DNA of 64,000 nucleotides from Streptomyces thermodiastaticus (GCF_014656135.1 NZ_BNBV01000014.1:79607-143606); one strand, 5' to 3'. Positions 16,620 through 25,588 are shown, counted from the first letter of the stretch. The notes: generated by a model from the letters alone, not told the origin. Program-made: numbers and translations.

Positions 16620-18410
16620 ATGGCCGGACAGGCCCACTACACCTCGGCCCCGCCGGGCACCAGCGGGCGGTACGGCGGGTTCCGGTTCACTGCCGTCTCC
16701 CCGGCGGCCCGGCCCGCCCTGGAGATGCTGCGCCCGCTGACCGCCGGCACCGCACCGCCCGGCGCCGAGCGGCCCGGCGACTTCCCCGCCGTCCTCGCCT
16801 ACGACCGGCCCGCCGAGGACCGGGCGGTGTGGACCCTCACCCGGTTCACCGGGCGGGACTACAGCGGCCGTTGCGGCAACCGCTTCTGCCACGTCCTGGT
16901 CGCCGGCCCCGACGAGCTGACCGGGCTGCGCCCCGTCGACCTGTGGGACAGCCCCCACTGGGCCGCCGTGCCCGCCGCCGACGACGGCCACGACCTGCCC
17001 GACCTCGCCCGGCTGGAGCCCGGCCGGACCGTCGGGCCGGACCGGGTGAGCCGCCTGCTGCGGGCCACGGGCGAACCCGGCGCGCAGCTGCTGGAGCGGC
17101 TGCTGACCGAGACACTGCGTGCCCTGGCCGGGGAGGGCCCCGGCGTCACCCTGGTCTCCGAGGACCCGCTGCGGGTCCTCGACTGGATCACCGCCGTCTG
17201 CTACGCCCTGCCCGCCGCGCTCGCCGCCCGTCTGACCTTCACGACGTACACGGCCCGCCCCCAGGACGAGCACCGGCACCTGGCCGGCACCCTGCCGCAG
17301 ACCGCCGGCCGTGCCCGCGGTCCCGTCCTGCACCTCGGCCCGGCCTCCGGCACCGCCCGGGCCGGCGGCCTTGCGCCCGCCGCCGTTCCGCCGCCGTGTC
17401 CGGCTGCCCGCTTCCTCGCCCGGGCATGGTCGGACGGGGACCTCGACGCGCTGGACACGGCGGCCGACCTGTGGGAGGCGGCGCCCCGGGACGGGACCTC
17501 GGCCGAGGCCGCCGCGGAGGGAGTGCGCGGACTGCGGGCCGCCTGCGCGCTGCTCGGCGCCGGCCCGGCGCGGGAACGGGAGGACCGTCCGGACGGCCCG
17601 GACGGCATCGCATGCGATGCCGGTGCCGGTGGTGATGTGCCGGCCTGGCTGGACCGGTTCGCGGCGGCGGGCCGCACGCTGCCGCAGTCCGCGCAGCGGC
17701 GGCTGGCCGCCCGCGCCGTCCCGTTCGGTCTGCCGGTCGCCGTGCGGCTCGCCTCGGTCGCCCCGGCCGTGCGGGAGCAGGTGCGCCAGGAGGTCGAGGC
17801 GGCCTTGGCGGACGGGCGCGCCACGTCCGCCGTACCCGACGACACCGAGCCGGCCGGGGACGCCGGACGGCTGACCGGGTTCGCACGGGCGCTGGCCGGG
17901 CTGCGGCTGCCCGACATGCGGGTGCGTCCCGAGGCGGTGCGGGACGCGACGGCCCGGCACCTGCTCCGGCCCGCCGGCCACGGGGCACCGGCTCGCATCG
18001 GCGACGTGCGGGCCGCGCTCGCCTCGCTGCCCGAGCCGTACCGGGGTGCCGTCCTCGCCGGTCTGCTCGCCGCCCTGGAGGACTCGCCCGGCCTGCGGGC
18101 CGCCGCGCTCGACGCGCAGCTGTGCGCCCTCCTCGCGGACGAGGAACTCGATCCGCTGCGCGAGGACGCCGGCACACGGCGGGAGGCGGACCCGCTCGCG
18201 GCCGCCCCGCGCACGGCCCTGCACGTGCTGCGCCGTGCCGCCGGGCCGGATCCCGCCCGCACCGCCCGGCGCGTGTTGCGCCTGTACCGGGCGGGCCTGC
18301 TCACCGAGACCGAGACGTACGACGCGGTGCGCGAGCTGGCGTGCGCCGATGTCCCGCAGCGGGCCTCGCGCCTGCCGTGGCGGCGCGGCGGGGCACGCGG
18401 GAGGGAGTGA
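16620..18410 (+). CDS. GTPase-associated protein 1 (GAP1)-like protein
   Basis: The 596-residue protein starts at ATG 16620 behind AGAAAGGA. The N-terminus reads AGQAHYTSAPPGTSGRYGGF, then FTAVSPAARPALEMLRPLT. This is the pattern I associate with GAP1 N-terminal domains (Y-T-S-A-P-x-G near the start). The sequence continues with DRAVWTLTRFTGRDYSGRCGNRFCHVL (about 64-90). A helical middle domain follows (RVLDWITAVCYALPAALAARLTFTTYT), and the C-terminal half is helical and Ala/Arg-rich. GAP1 proteins accompany zinc-ribbon GTPases in predicted conflict systems; whether they stimulate GTP hydrolysis is not known to me. It is 172 bp after the GTPase gene and 3 bp before the next. Confidence 0.7.
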   Translation: MAGQAHYTSAPPGTSGRYGGFRFTAVSPAARPALEMLRPLTAGTAPPGAERPGDFPAVLAYDRPAEDRAVWTLTRFTGRDYSGRCGNRFCHVLVAGPDELTGLRPVDLWDSPHWAAVPAADDGHDLPDLARLEPGRTVGPDRVSRLLRATGEPGAQLLERLLTETLRALAGEGPGVTLVSEDPLRVLDWITAVCYALPAALAARLTFTTYTARPQDEHRHLAGTLPQTAGRARGPVLHLGPASGTARAGGLAPAAVPPPCPAARFLARAWSDGDLDALDTAADLWEAAPRDGTSAEAAAEGVRGLRAACALLGAGPAREREDRPDGPDGIACDAGAGGDVPAWLDRFAAAGRTLPQSAQRRLAARAVPFGLPVAVRLASVAPAVREQVRQEVEAALADGRATSAVPDDTEPAGDAGRLTGFARALAGLRLPDMRVRPEAVRDATARHLLRPAGHGAPARIGDVRAALASLPEPYRGAVLAGLLAALEDSPGLRAAALDAQLCALLADEELDPLREDAGTRREADPLAAAPRTALHVLRRAAGPDPARTARRVLRLYRAGLLTETETYDAVRELACADVPQRASRLPWRRGGARGRE

Positions 18411-18413
18411 GCC

Positions 18414-20687
18414 GTGGGCAACCCCGTCGTGCTGGTCCTCCAGGCCGCCCTGCTGTCGGTGACGGTCGCCGGGTACAGCCTTGCCGTGACCCTGCCCCGC
18501 ATGCTGGCGGCCGGCGCACGGTGGGTGTGGCGGGTCTTCGGTGCGGCGCCGGCCGCCCGGGCCCCGGGGGGCGAACCGGCCCGTCCCGTGTACGCGGTGG
18601 TCACCGCGCCGCGTGACCTCGCATCCGCGTGGCGCGAGGCGCTGGCCGAGCAGAGCCGGCTGCTGGAGGAGCCGGAGCGGTTCCTCGTGGACCGGCTGCG
18701 CCGCGTGGACGGTGCCGCGGGCAGGCGCGACGGTCTCGGCCTGGCGCGCGTGCTGCTGTATCCGGCGCTGGTCGCCTCCCTGGTCGTCGTCATCCTGGTC
18801 ACGGCGGCGCTGTGCCTGGTCCCGGTGCTGTCCGCGCTGCTGGTGTGGGGGCTGGGCTGCGCGGTGTGGGTGCCGTGGTGGGCGCTGTGGGCCGCCGTGG
18901 CACGGGTGGAGCAGGCCCTGCGCCGGCAGCCGGCGCCGTGCCCGTACCCCGACTGCGGCCGTACGATCCGCCGTCCGGTGGTGCTCTGCCCGGCCTGCGG
19001 CGCCCGGCACCGCCGTCTGCTGCCCGGCCGCTACGGCGCCCTCGTCCACCGCTGCCGGTGCGGCGCCCGCCTGCCGGCCGTGGGCCGGCCGAGGCACCGG
19101 ACGGTGTGCTGCCCGTACTGCTCGCGCACTGTGCCCGCCGGCTACGACAGGGCGCGGGTGGTGGTCCTGGCCGGCGGTGCGGACGGCGTACGGGAGGCGG
19201 TGCACCGGCGGGTGCTGAGCGCGCTGGGCGCGCCCGGCGACGCACAGCCGCCTGTGGTGCGCGGCACGAACCGGCCCCTGCTGTTCTTCGCCCCGCCGCA
19301 CGACGCCTACGACAGCCAGGAGGCCGTGGGCCGTCTGGACGTGCTGCGCCATGCCGATGGGCTGCTGCTCGTGGTGGGCGATCCGGCCGTCCACCACGCC
19401 GACGTCCGGGCCGTGCACCGGGTCCTGAACGCGCTGGCGGCCCTGCCCGCCCGCCGCCGGCCGCGCCGTGCGGCCCTGCTGTACCCGCCGGCGCCGCCCG
19501 GCGACGACAGCGCCGTGCGCCGGCGGATCGCGCGGGACGGCGGCGGTCATCTGCTGCGGGCCGTCGAGGCGAGCGGTGCCCGGGTGCGGTGCGCCGGCGG
19601 AGCGGACGACGCGGCGGACCTGGCCGGCACGGTGCGGTGGCTGGCCGGGGCCGACGGGGTGCCGGCGCCGGACGGGCATCTGTCCGCTCCCGTGCCCGCC
19701 CGTGAGCCCGCCCGGCCGGCCGGGTGGCGGCACCGGCTCGGCCGCAGGGTGCTGCTGAGCGTGCAGGCCGGCGGCGTGCTGGTGCTGCCGATGCTCCTGG
19801 TTCTGCTGGAGGCGCGCCTGCTGCCGCCGCACGCGCTGTTCGGCGCCGCCGGCGCCTACGACGCCTGGCGCCGCCCGCTGACCGGCACCGTCCACCGGGT
19901 GGACATCCTCGCCACCACCACGCGGGACTGGCCCAGGCTGACGGCCAGTCACGCCGCCGCCGGACACCCGCCGTCGTCGGTCCTGCCCGGGCACGACGGG
20001 TACTGGTCCGTCAAGGGCACGCCCGGTCCGGACAACTGGCTGCGGATCGATCTCGGCCTTCCGCTGCCCCTCACCGAGGTCTCCTACGACTTCGTGCCGG
20101 CCAGTGTGCGGACGCCGCAGGGGTCGCTCATGAGGTCGCCCGGCTTGCTCACCGCGCAGCGCGGCAGCCTCGTCTACCACCTCCCCGGTTCACCGAAGGA
20201 GCGCATACGGCGCGTCGGCAACGGCCTCTTCGGCGAGGCGTACGGCTGGGACATCCCCATCCCCGACAGCGCCGGCCCGATCGACGCCCTCCGGATCGGC
20301 CTGGGCGGTCTCGTCACGGACACGGCCTACGAGGAGCAGTTGCAGCTGCGCGAGGTCCACATCCGGTGGACCACCTCCGACGCGCTGCGGCTGCACCCGG
20401 AGGACGGGGGCCGGCTGCGCATCGAGAACACCACCGGCCGCGACCTCGCCCTGCACGTCCAGCCGCTCACCCTGCCCGAAGGGGTGCGCGCCACCCTGGT
20501 GGAACGCCCGCCCCGCGTCCTGCCGGCGCGGAGCTCGACGGTGATCCGCTGGCGTCTGACCGGGGTGCCGTCCACCGGACGTGTTCCGGTGGCCTACGCG
20601 GTCGGCGCGAGCGAGGACGGGCACACGGTCACCGCCCGCTGTCTGGCGCTGGTCGACGAGGCCGGCCGGACGCGGTCGCTGTGCTGA
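18414..20687 (+). CDS. Membrane protein with zinc ribbons, degenerate GTPase domain and discoidin-like ectodomain
   Basis: The 757-residue protein starts at GTG 18414 behind GGGAGGGAG. Membrane segments lie at about residues 5-28 and 112-162. A zinc-ribbon region follows, with Cys 176, 181, 192, 195, 214, 216, 233 and 236. A GTPase-like domain comes next (VVVLAGGADGVREAVHRRVL, then RPLLFFAPPHDAYDSQEAVG, then ADGLLLVVGDP). The P-loop Lys-Ser/Thr is absent, so it probably does not hydrolyse GTP. A TM segment near 444-466 precedes a beta-rich C-terminal domain (PSSVLPGHDGYWSVKG, then NWLRIDLGLPLPLTEVSY). That domain is reminiscent of F5/8 type C (discoidin) ligand-binding folds and is expected outside the membrane. 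I infer a membrane anchor and sensor for the cassette. Confidence 0.7.
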   Translation: MGNPVVLVLQAALLSVTVAGYSLAVTLPRMLAAGARWVWRVFGAAPAARAPGGEPARPVYAVVTAPRDLASAWREALAEQSRLLEEPERFLVDRLRRVDGAAGRRDGLGLARVLLYPALVASLVVVILVTAALCLVPVLSALLVWGLGCAVWVPWWALWAAVARVEQALRRQPAPCPYPDCGRTIRRPVVLCPACGARHRRLLPGRYGALVHRCRCGARLPAVGRPRHRTVCCPYCSRTVPAGYDRARVVVLAGGADGVREAVHRRVLSALGAPGDAQPPVVRGTNRPLLFFAPPHDAYDSQEAVGRLDVLRHADGLLLVVGDPAVHHADVRAVHRVLNALAALPARRRPRRAALLYPPAPPGDDSAVRRRIARDGGGHLLRAVEASGARVRCAGGADDAADLAGTVRWLAGADGVPAPDGHLSAPVPAREPARPAGWRHRLGRRVLLSVQAGGVLVLPMLLVLLEARLLPPHALFGAAGAYDAWRRPLTGTVHRVDILATTTRDWPRLTASHAAAGHPPSSVLPGHDGYWSVKGTPGPDNWLRIDLGLPLPLTEVSYDFVPASVRTPQGSLMRSPGLLTAQRGSLVYHLPGSPKERIRRVGNGLFGEAYGWDIPIPDSAGPIDALRIGLGGLVTDTAYEEQLQLREVHIRWTTSDALRLHPEDGGRLRIENTTGRDLALHVQPLTLPEGVRATLVERPPRVLPARSSTVIRWRLTGVPSTGRVPVAYAVGASEDGHTVTARCLALVDEAGRTRSLC

Positions 20688-20692
20688 GCCGG

Positions 20693-20716
20693 CCGCCGCG
20701 GGGACGGGGGCGGCGG
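20693..20716. terminator. Short hairpin between the convergent cassette operon and NACHT gene
   Basis: CCGCCGC (20693-20699) and GCGGCGG (20710-20716) can pair around a 10-nt loop. The stem is short and in G-rich surroundings, so this is a weak call. Confidence 0.35.
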
Positions 20717-20720
20717 GGGC

Positions 20721-23426
20721 TCAGCCGGTGCCCGCCGGCCGCCAGCGCTGCCCGGCGAAGTCGGCGAGGGCAGCGGCGAGCTGCGGGTCCACGTCTTGCG
20801 TCAGCCCCAGCGACAGCACGTGGTACCAGCCGCCGTCCAGCCGGAGACGGCGGCCGGGCACCGGCGCCCCGTCGCGGAGGCGCACCTGCAGGGCGTAGGA
20901 CGGGATGCGCAGGCCGTGCAGGGAGACCCGGCGTACCGCGATCTGTGTCACGTCCGTCCAGGTGTAGTGGGCATGCAGCCGTCCGAAGCGGCCGCGCACG
21001 GCCTGACGGGTGAGTTCGAGCTCCAGCCGCCGGCTCGGCATCAGCAGGCCCAGCACGCAGAGCAGGATCCCGAAGACAGGGAAGAACAGCAGGGAGACCC
21101 AGCCGATGGGTTCGCGCCATTGCCCGGTCACGGAGAACCGGACGGCGGTCATCACGGTCATGCCGGCGATCACCGGCCAGTGGGCCATGGGCAGCCGCCG
21201 TGAGCGGCCCCGCACCAGGAAGTGGTCGGCGGTGTGCTCGACGTGCATGCCGCGGAAGAGGGAGGGCTCCTGACGGTCGCTTCGGACCGTCTCGCCGTTC
21301 CCGCCGTCCGCGCCCTGCGGCTGCCCTCGGCCGCCGGCGGTCTGCGCGCGGGCGGCGGCCGGAGCCGGCCGGAGCGGACGGCCCTCGTCCACGGCGGAGG
21401 ACGAGCGGCCCGCGAGGTGGTCCTGGAGCCGGCGGTTGCGGAACCGGTAGGTGCCGCCGGAGCGCTGCAGCAGGCCGGCCGTGCGGGCGTCCTCCAGAAA
21501 CGTCATCAGCGACCACGGCACCCGCCCGGTCGTCGCGAGCGTCACCTTGGCCAGCAGCCAGCGGCTCGACGGGCTGACCAGGAAGAGGGCCGCCGACGCC
21601 CCCAGCCAGGCGATGATGCCCGGCCACAGGCCGTCCCCGCCGCTCAGCTCGTAGAACGCCGCGGTCCCCAGGCCGATGAGCGGGGCCACCAGGGTGACGG
21701 TGGCCAGCAGCGCCGACCGTTCGCCGCGCAGCAGCTCCGTGGGGGTGGCCGCGTCCAGGGCGTCGGCGGGAGCGGCGACCACCACCATCAGCACGGCGGG
21801 CAGCACCACGCCCACCGCCAGCAGCACCAGCACGGGATCGTGGTCGCCGAACGCGTACAGCGCCAGCAGCAGCACGGCCACCGCCGGGGCGCCGTGGAGC
21901 ACGGCCAGACGCACCAGCGGGCCGACGCGGGAGTGCCGTTCGGCGGCGCGCAGGGCCGCGATGAACAACAGCGGGTTGGCGGTGCGGCGCGGCTGGGCGA
22001 GCCGGTGGCCGAAATAGTACTCGGTCGCCCATCGGGCCACGGTCGCGTAGATCACCCCGCCCAGCACCGTCGTCCGCACGCTCATCTCGCCCAGGAGGCT
22101 GTCGGCCGCGTATCCGGCCGACACCAGGTCGATCAGCAGGGACACCACGATGCCGGCGGCGATCAGCGCGGGCAGCGCCAGCAGCCGCGGCAGGGGCGCC
22201 TGCGACAGGCGCCACCAGGCCAGTTCGGACTCGCCTCGGCGGCTCAGCTGCCGGGCCAGGAAGGCCAGCCAGACCCTGGCCCGCTGCGGGTCCCAGGTGC
22301 GCGGCGGGTGCAGCCGGCCGTCGTCGGGAGGCAGGCGGGGGAAGGCCGCGGGCACGATCCGGTCCAGCAGATGCGTCTCGACGGATCTGCGGTCGCGGAA
22401 ACGGCCGTCCAGCAGTTCGCGCGGGTCGGCGGGGGCGGCGGCGTACGCTTGCCGGACCAGCCACACCATCAGCGGGCTGCTCAGCGCCTGGGCCAGGGGC
22501 CCGGACGGCTCGTCGGCCAGCGCACGGATCAGCGGTGCCCAGGCGTCCGGGCGGCCCGTGTGCCGGGCCAGCTGCTCCAGGTACCGGGCCACGTCCCGGG
22601 GCCGCAGCGGCAGCGACTCGATCACCGTGGCGCAGGGCAGGGCGCGCCCGGACGCGCTCAGCGTCTCGTAGGCGTCGGTGCGGGAGACGAGCACGGCGTC
22701 GCCGTCCGTGCCGAGCCCCTCGGTCAGGGCGTCGAGGACCTCGGCGCGGCGCGGCGCGGGCAGTTCGTCCAGCCCGTCCAGGACCGGCAGCACACGCCGC
22801 CGCCGCACCAGCAGCCCGGCCGGGTGTTCTCCGTCGACGAACGGCAGCCCGGGGTGGTCCAGCCGCAGCCGTTCCTCCAGCCAGGCGGCCAGCGACAGCC
22901 GCCGGGTGTCCCAGGACTCCAGGGACAGCAGAAGCGGGATGGGCGTGTCCGGCTCCGCCGGGCTCCGCGGCTCGGTGCCGTGGCCGTGCTGTGCGAAGAT
23001 GCCGAGCTTGCGGGCGAGGAGGTCCAGGGTGAGCAGCACGGCGAGGACCGTCTTGCCGGAGCCGCCGCTGCCGAGGACCACGAGGCGGCGGTGCGGCAGG
23101 CCGAGGAAGGTGTCCGCCAGGGAGCTGCCGGTGTCCGCCCAGAGGGACTCCCCCGTCGAGGGCACACGAGCGCTCGGCGTCCACCGCACCGGCAGCGGCG
23201 CCGGACGGGCCATCCGCCAGGCGTCCGCCTCGGCCCGCCACTGGCCGAGCAGGCTGAGCGCCAGCTGCCGTTCGGCGGCCGCCTGCGGGTCCTCCGGCTC
23301 CGGCGCGCGCAGCGTCAGGTTCAGGTCGCCGTGCAGCACCCCGACCTGGATCAGATAGTCCGCCGTGCTGTTGACGACGGTGTTGCTGATGGACGGCTGT
23401 GCACCGCCACCGTCCCGATCGCTCAT
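20721..23426 (-). CDS. NACHT-type STAND NTPase with N-terminal amyloid-like motif and multi-span membrane region
   Basis: The 901-residue protein starts at ATG 23426 (MSDRDGGGAQ), although the frame is open upstream. Residues 15-33, NTVVNSTADYLIQVGVLHG, match the C-terminal motif of the small protein at 9928-10332 without gaps (same N-T-V, T, Q and H-G). The NACHT/STAND domain follows, with Walker A GSGGSGKT at 119-126, Walker B VLPVLDGLDEL (about 232-242) and sensor-like VLVSRTDAYE. After about residue 440 come several hydrophobic segments (ALPALIAAGIVVSLLIDLV, TTVLGGVIYATVA, LLALYAFG). The last about 120 residues form a small beta-rich domain. In NLR-like systems an N-terminal amyloid motif templates a partner carrying the same motif. 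Ligand and outcome are unknown. Confidence 0.8.
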   Translation of the reverse strand: MSDRDGGGAQPSISNTVVNSTADYLIQVGVLHGDLNLTLRAPEPEDPQAAAERQLALSLLGQWRAEADAWRMARPAPLPVRWTPSARVPSTGESLWADTGSSLADTFLGLPHRRLVVLGSGGSGKTVLAVLLTLDLLARKLGIFAQHGHGTEPRSPAEPDTPIPLLLSLESWDTRRLSLAAWLEERLRLDHPGLPFVDGEHPAGLLVRRRRVLPVLDGLDELPAPRRAEVLDALTEGLGTDGDAVLVSRTDAYETLSASGRALPCATVIESLPLRPRDVARYLEQLARHTGRPDAWAPLIRALADEPSGPLAQALSSPLMVWLVRQAYAAAPADPRELLDGRFRDRRSVETHLLDRIVPAAFPRLPPDDGRLHPPRTWDPQRARVWLAFLARQLSRRGESELAWWRLSQAPLPRLLALPALIAAGIVVSLLIDLVSAGYAADSLLGEMSVRTTVLGGVIYATVARWATEYYFGHRLAQPRRTANPLLFIAALRAAERHSRVGPLVRLAVLHGAPAVAVLLLALYAFGDHDPVLVLLAVGVVLPAVLMVVVAAPADALDAATPTELLRGERSALLATVTLVAPLIGLGTAAFYELSGGDGLWPGIIAWLGASAALFLVSPSSRWLLAKVTLATTGRVPWSLMTFLEDARTAGLLQRSGGTYRFRNRRLQDHLAGRSSSAVDEGRPLRPAPAAARAQTAGGRGQPQGADGGNGETVRSDRQEPSLFRGMHVEHTADHFLVRGRSRRLPMAHWPVIAGMTVMTAVRFSVTGQWREPIGWVSLLFFPVFGILLCVLGLLMPSRRLELELTRQAVRGRFGRLHAHYTWTDVTQIAVRRVSLHGLRIPSYALQVRLRDGAPVPGRRLRLDGGWYHVLSLGLTQDVDPQLAAALADFAGQRWRPAGTG

Positions 23427-23593
23427 ACCCCGAGCCCCCCGTGCCGACCGGCTCCACTGTACTGAGCTGACGCCCCGTTGGTTCCCCGTTCGGCGGGCAC
23501 GGACACCGCAGGCCGTGAGCATTCTCCGGGCGGACGGGCCCGGTCCCGCCGGTCGGCCCGGCTGGCTCGCCGGCTGCCCTTGCCGACGCGGAA

Positions 23594-23636
23594 TCGACAG
23601 GCAAACTTGGCAGTTTTCCTGTTGAAATCCTAGGCT
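23594..23636 (+). promoter_or_regulatory. MarR operator overlapping a leaderless promoter
   Basis: TCGACAGGCAAACT (23594-23607) and AGTTTTCCTGTTGA (23612-23625) form an inverted repeat with 12 of 14 matches and a 4-bp spacer. It overlaps the -35 TTGGCA (23607-23612). The -10 TAGGCT lies at 23631-23636 after an 18-bp spacer, and the marR ATG follows six bases later with no ribosome binding site. Autorepression of a leaderless marR-exporter operon is the natural reading. Confidence 0.65.
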
Positions 23637-23642
23637 GGACGC

Positions 23643-24071
23643 ATGGACACACCCGATCGTTCCCGGTCGGCGGAGGAGCTGATGGCCGTGGTGTCCCAGC
23701 TCAATCGCCGGATGCGGGCCGCCTCCCCGCAGGGCTCCCTGTCTCCGTCGCAGCGCATCGTGCTGGGCCGTCTGCACGACGGTCCCGCCACGACCGCGGC
23801 GCTCGCCCGCGCCGAGCATGTGCGCCCGCAGTCGATGCGGGTGACCCTGGCCGCGCTGGAGGCCTCCGGCCTGGTCGAGCGCAGCCCGCATCCGACCGAC
23901 GGCCGTCAGGTCGTCTTCTCGCTCACCGGGGCCGGGCGCCGGCGGCTGACGGAGCTGCGGCAGGCCAAGGAGACATGGCTGGCCGACGCCATCGCGGCCC
24001 GGCTCGACGCCGACGAGCAGCGCGTTCTGGCGCAGGCGGTCGAGTTGATGAAGCGGCTGGTGCAGTCGTGA
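23643..24071 (+). CDS. MarR family transcriptional regulator
   Basis: The 142-residue protein has the winged-helix layout of MarR: SPSQRIVLGRLHDG, TTAALARAEHVRPQSMRVTLAALEASGLVERS (recognition helix region, about 48-80), then the wing PHPTDGRQVVFSLTGAGRRRL (about 82-102), and a C-terminal dimer helix. It precedes a DHA2 exporter with which it overlaps by four bases (GTGA), so the pair is probably a ligand-inducible efflux operon. The operator upstream is described separately. Confidence 0.92.
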   Translation: MDTPDRSRSAEELMAVVSQLNRRMRAASPQGSLSPSQRIVLGRLHDGPATTAALARAEHVRPQSMRVTLAALEASGLVERSPHPTDGRQVVFSLTGAGRRRLTELRQAKETWLADAIAARLDADEQRVLAQAVELMKRLVQS

Positions 24072-25588
24072 CCCGGACCGGTTCCGCCTCCTCCGTCACG
24101 CCCGCCGGGGCGCCGCGGCGCGGGCGTGTGCCGGCCGCTGCCGCTCCCGGTGGCGGGTTCGGGCCACGGCTGATCACACCGTTGCTGCTCGGTTCGGTCC
24201 TCAATCCGGTCAACTCCACGATGATCGCCACCGCGCTGGCGTCCATCGGTGCCGATCTGTGTGTCGGCGCGGCGCAGACTGCGTGGCTGGTGGCCTGCCT
24301 GTATCTGGCGAGCGCCATCGGCCAGCCCGCCATGGGACGGATGGTCGACCTGTTCGGACCGCGGCGGGTGTTCCTCGCCGGGCTGGTGCTGGTGTGCGCG
24401 GCGGGCCTGGTCGGCACGGTCCTGCCGTTCCTGGGCTGGCTGATCGTCTCCCGGGTGCTGCTGGGCCTCGGCACCTCGGCCGCGTATCCGGCGGCGATGG
24501 CGCTGCTGCGGGCTCAGTCCCGGCGTCTGGGACGGGAGACCCCGCGTCCCGTGCTCGGCCTGCTGTCGCTGGCCGGGCTGTCCAGCGCGGCGGTCGGGCC
24601 GGTGCTCGGCGGACTGCTGTCGTCCACCCTGGGCTGGCGGGCCATCTTCGCGGTGAACGTCCCCCTGGCGCTGGCCGCGCTGGTCCTGGCCGTGTGGTGG
24701 CTGCCGTCCGGCGACCGGACGCGCGGCGGACCGGCCCCGGCCGGTGCCGCCGACGGCGGCGACGTCGCGGACCGGGAGGCGGCGGGGGGCACGGACGGGC
24801 GCGGGGGGCACCGGACGAACCGGGCCGCGTCGCTCGACCCGCTGGGCATCGTGCTGTTCACCGCGACCCTGGTGACGGTGATGCTGTTCCTGATGCACCT
24901 GGACCGGCCCTCGTGGTGGCTGCTGCCGCCGGCCGCCGTCCTGGGCGGGGCACTGGTGTGGTGGGAGCGGCACCGCCGGGCCCCCTTCATCGACGTGCGC
25001 ATGCTGATGCGCAACCGCGCGCTGGCGACCACCTATCTCCGGCACGGCATGACCTACCTGGTCATCTACTGCGTGATGTACGGCTATGCGCAGTGGCTGG
25101 AGGACGCGCACGGCCTGTCGTCCTTCACCGCGGGATTCGTGATGCTGCCGATGTCGGTGGCGGCGGCCGTCTGCTCGCTGCTGGGGGCGCGGACGAAGGG
25201 CATACGGGCGCCGCTGACCGTGGCCGCCGTGCTGCTCGCCGCGGGCAGCGGTCTGCTGCTGCTCACCGGTCACCGCACCCCGATGGCCGTGCTGCTGCCG
25301 GCCGCCGTGCTGTTCGGGCTGCCGCAGGGACTGGCGTCCACCGGCAACCAGGCCGCCGTCTACTCCCAGGCGCCCCACGGCGGCATGGGCGCCGCGGCCG
25401 GCCTGCAACGGACCTCGCAATACCTCGGCGCGATCACCGCCGCCGGCCTGATCGGCCTGTTCTACGGCACCCGGGCGAGCGACGCCGGCCTGCACCGCAT
25501 GGCCGCCGTCACCGCCGTGCTCAGCGTGGGCCTGATCCTGCTGACCGTCGCCGACCCCGCGCTGCGGAGCAGGACCGCACGCCGCTGA
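24068..25588 (+). CDS. MFS drug exporter, DHA2 (14-TM) type
   Basis: The 506-residue integral membrane protein has a leader of about 30 hydrophilic residues and then TM helices. It shows the MFS loop-2/3 signature GRMVDLFGPRRVFLAGLVLV and the antiporter motif C-like LSSAAVGPVLGGLLSSTLGWRAIFAVNVP. A charged Gly/Asp/Arg-rich central loop (about 215-250) separates the two halves. DHA2 transporters extrude drugs by proton antiport. I chose GTG 24068 because it overlaps the marR stop, giving coupled translation. Confidence 0.9.
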   Translation: MTRTGSASSVTPAGAPRRGRVPAAAAPGGGFGPRLITPLLLGSVLNPVNSTMIATALASIGADLCVGAAQTAWLVACLYLASAIGQPAMGRMVDLFGPRRVFLAGLVLVCAAGLVGTVLPFLGWLIVSRVLLGLGTSAAYPAAMALLRAQSRRLGRETPRPVLGLLSLAGLSSAAVGPVLGGLLSSTLGWRAIFAVNVPLALAALVLAVWWLPSGDRTRGGPAPAGAADGGDVADREAAGGTDGRGGHRTNRAASLDPLGIVLFTATLVTVMLFLMHLDRPSWWLLPPAAVLGGALVWWERHRRAPFIDVRMLMRNRALATTYLRHGMTYLVIYCVMYGYAQWLEDAHGLSSFTAGFVMLPMSVAAAVCSLLGARTKGIRAPLTVAAVLLAAGSGLLLLTGHRTPMAVLLPAAVLFGLPQGLASTGNQAAVYSQAPHGGMGAAAGLQRTSQYLGAITAAGLIGLFYGTRASDAGLHRMAAVTAVLSVGLILLTVADPALRSRTARR

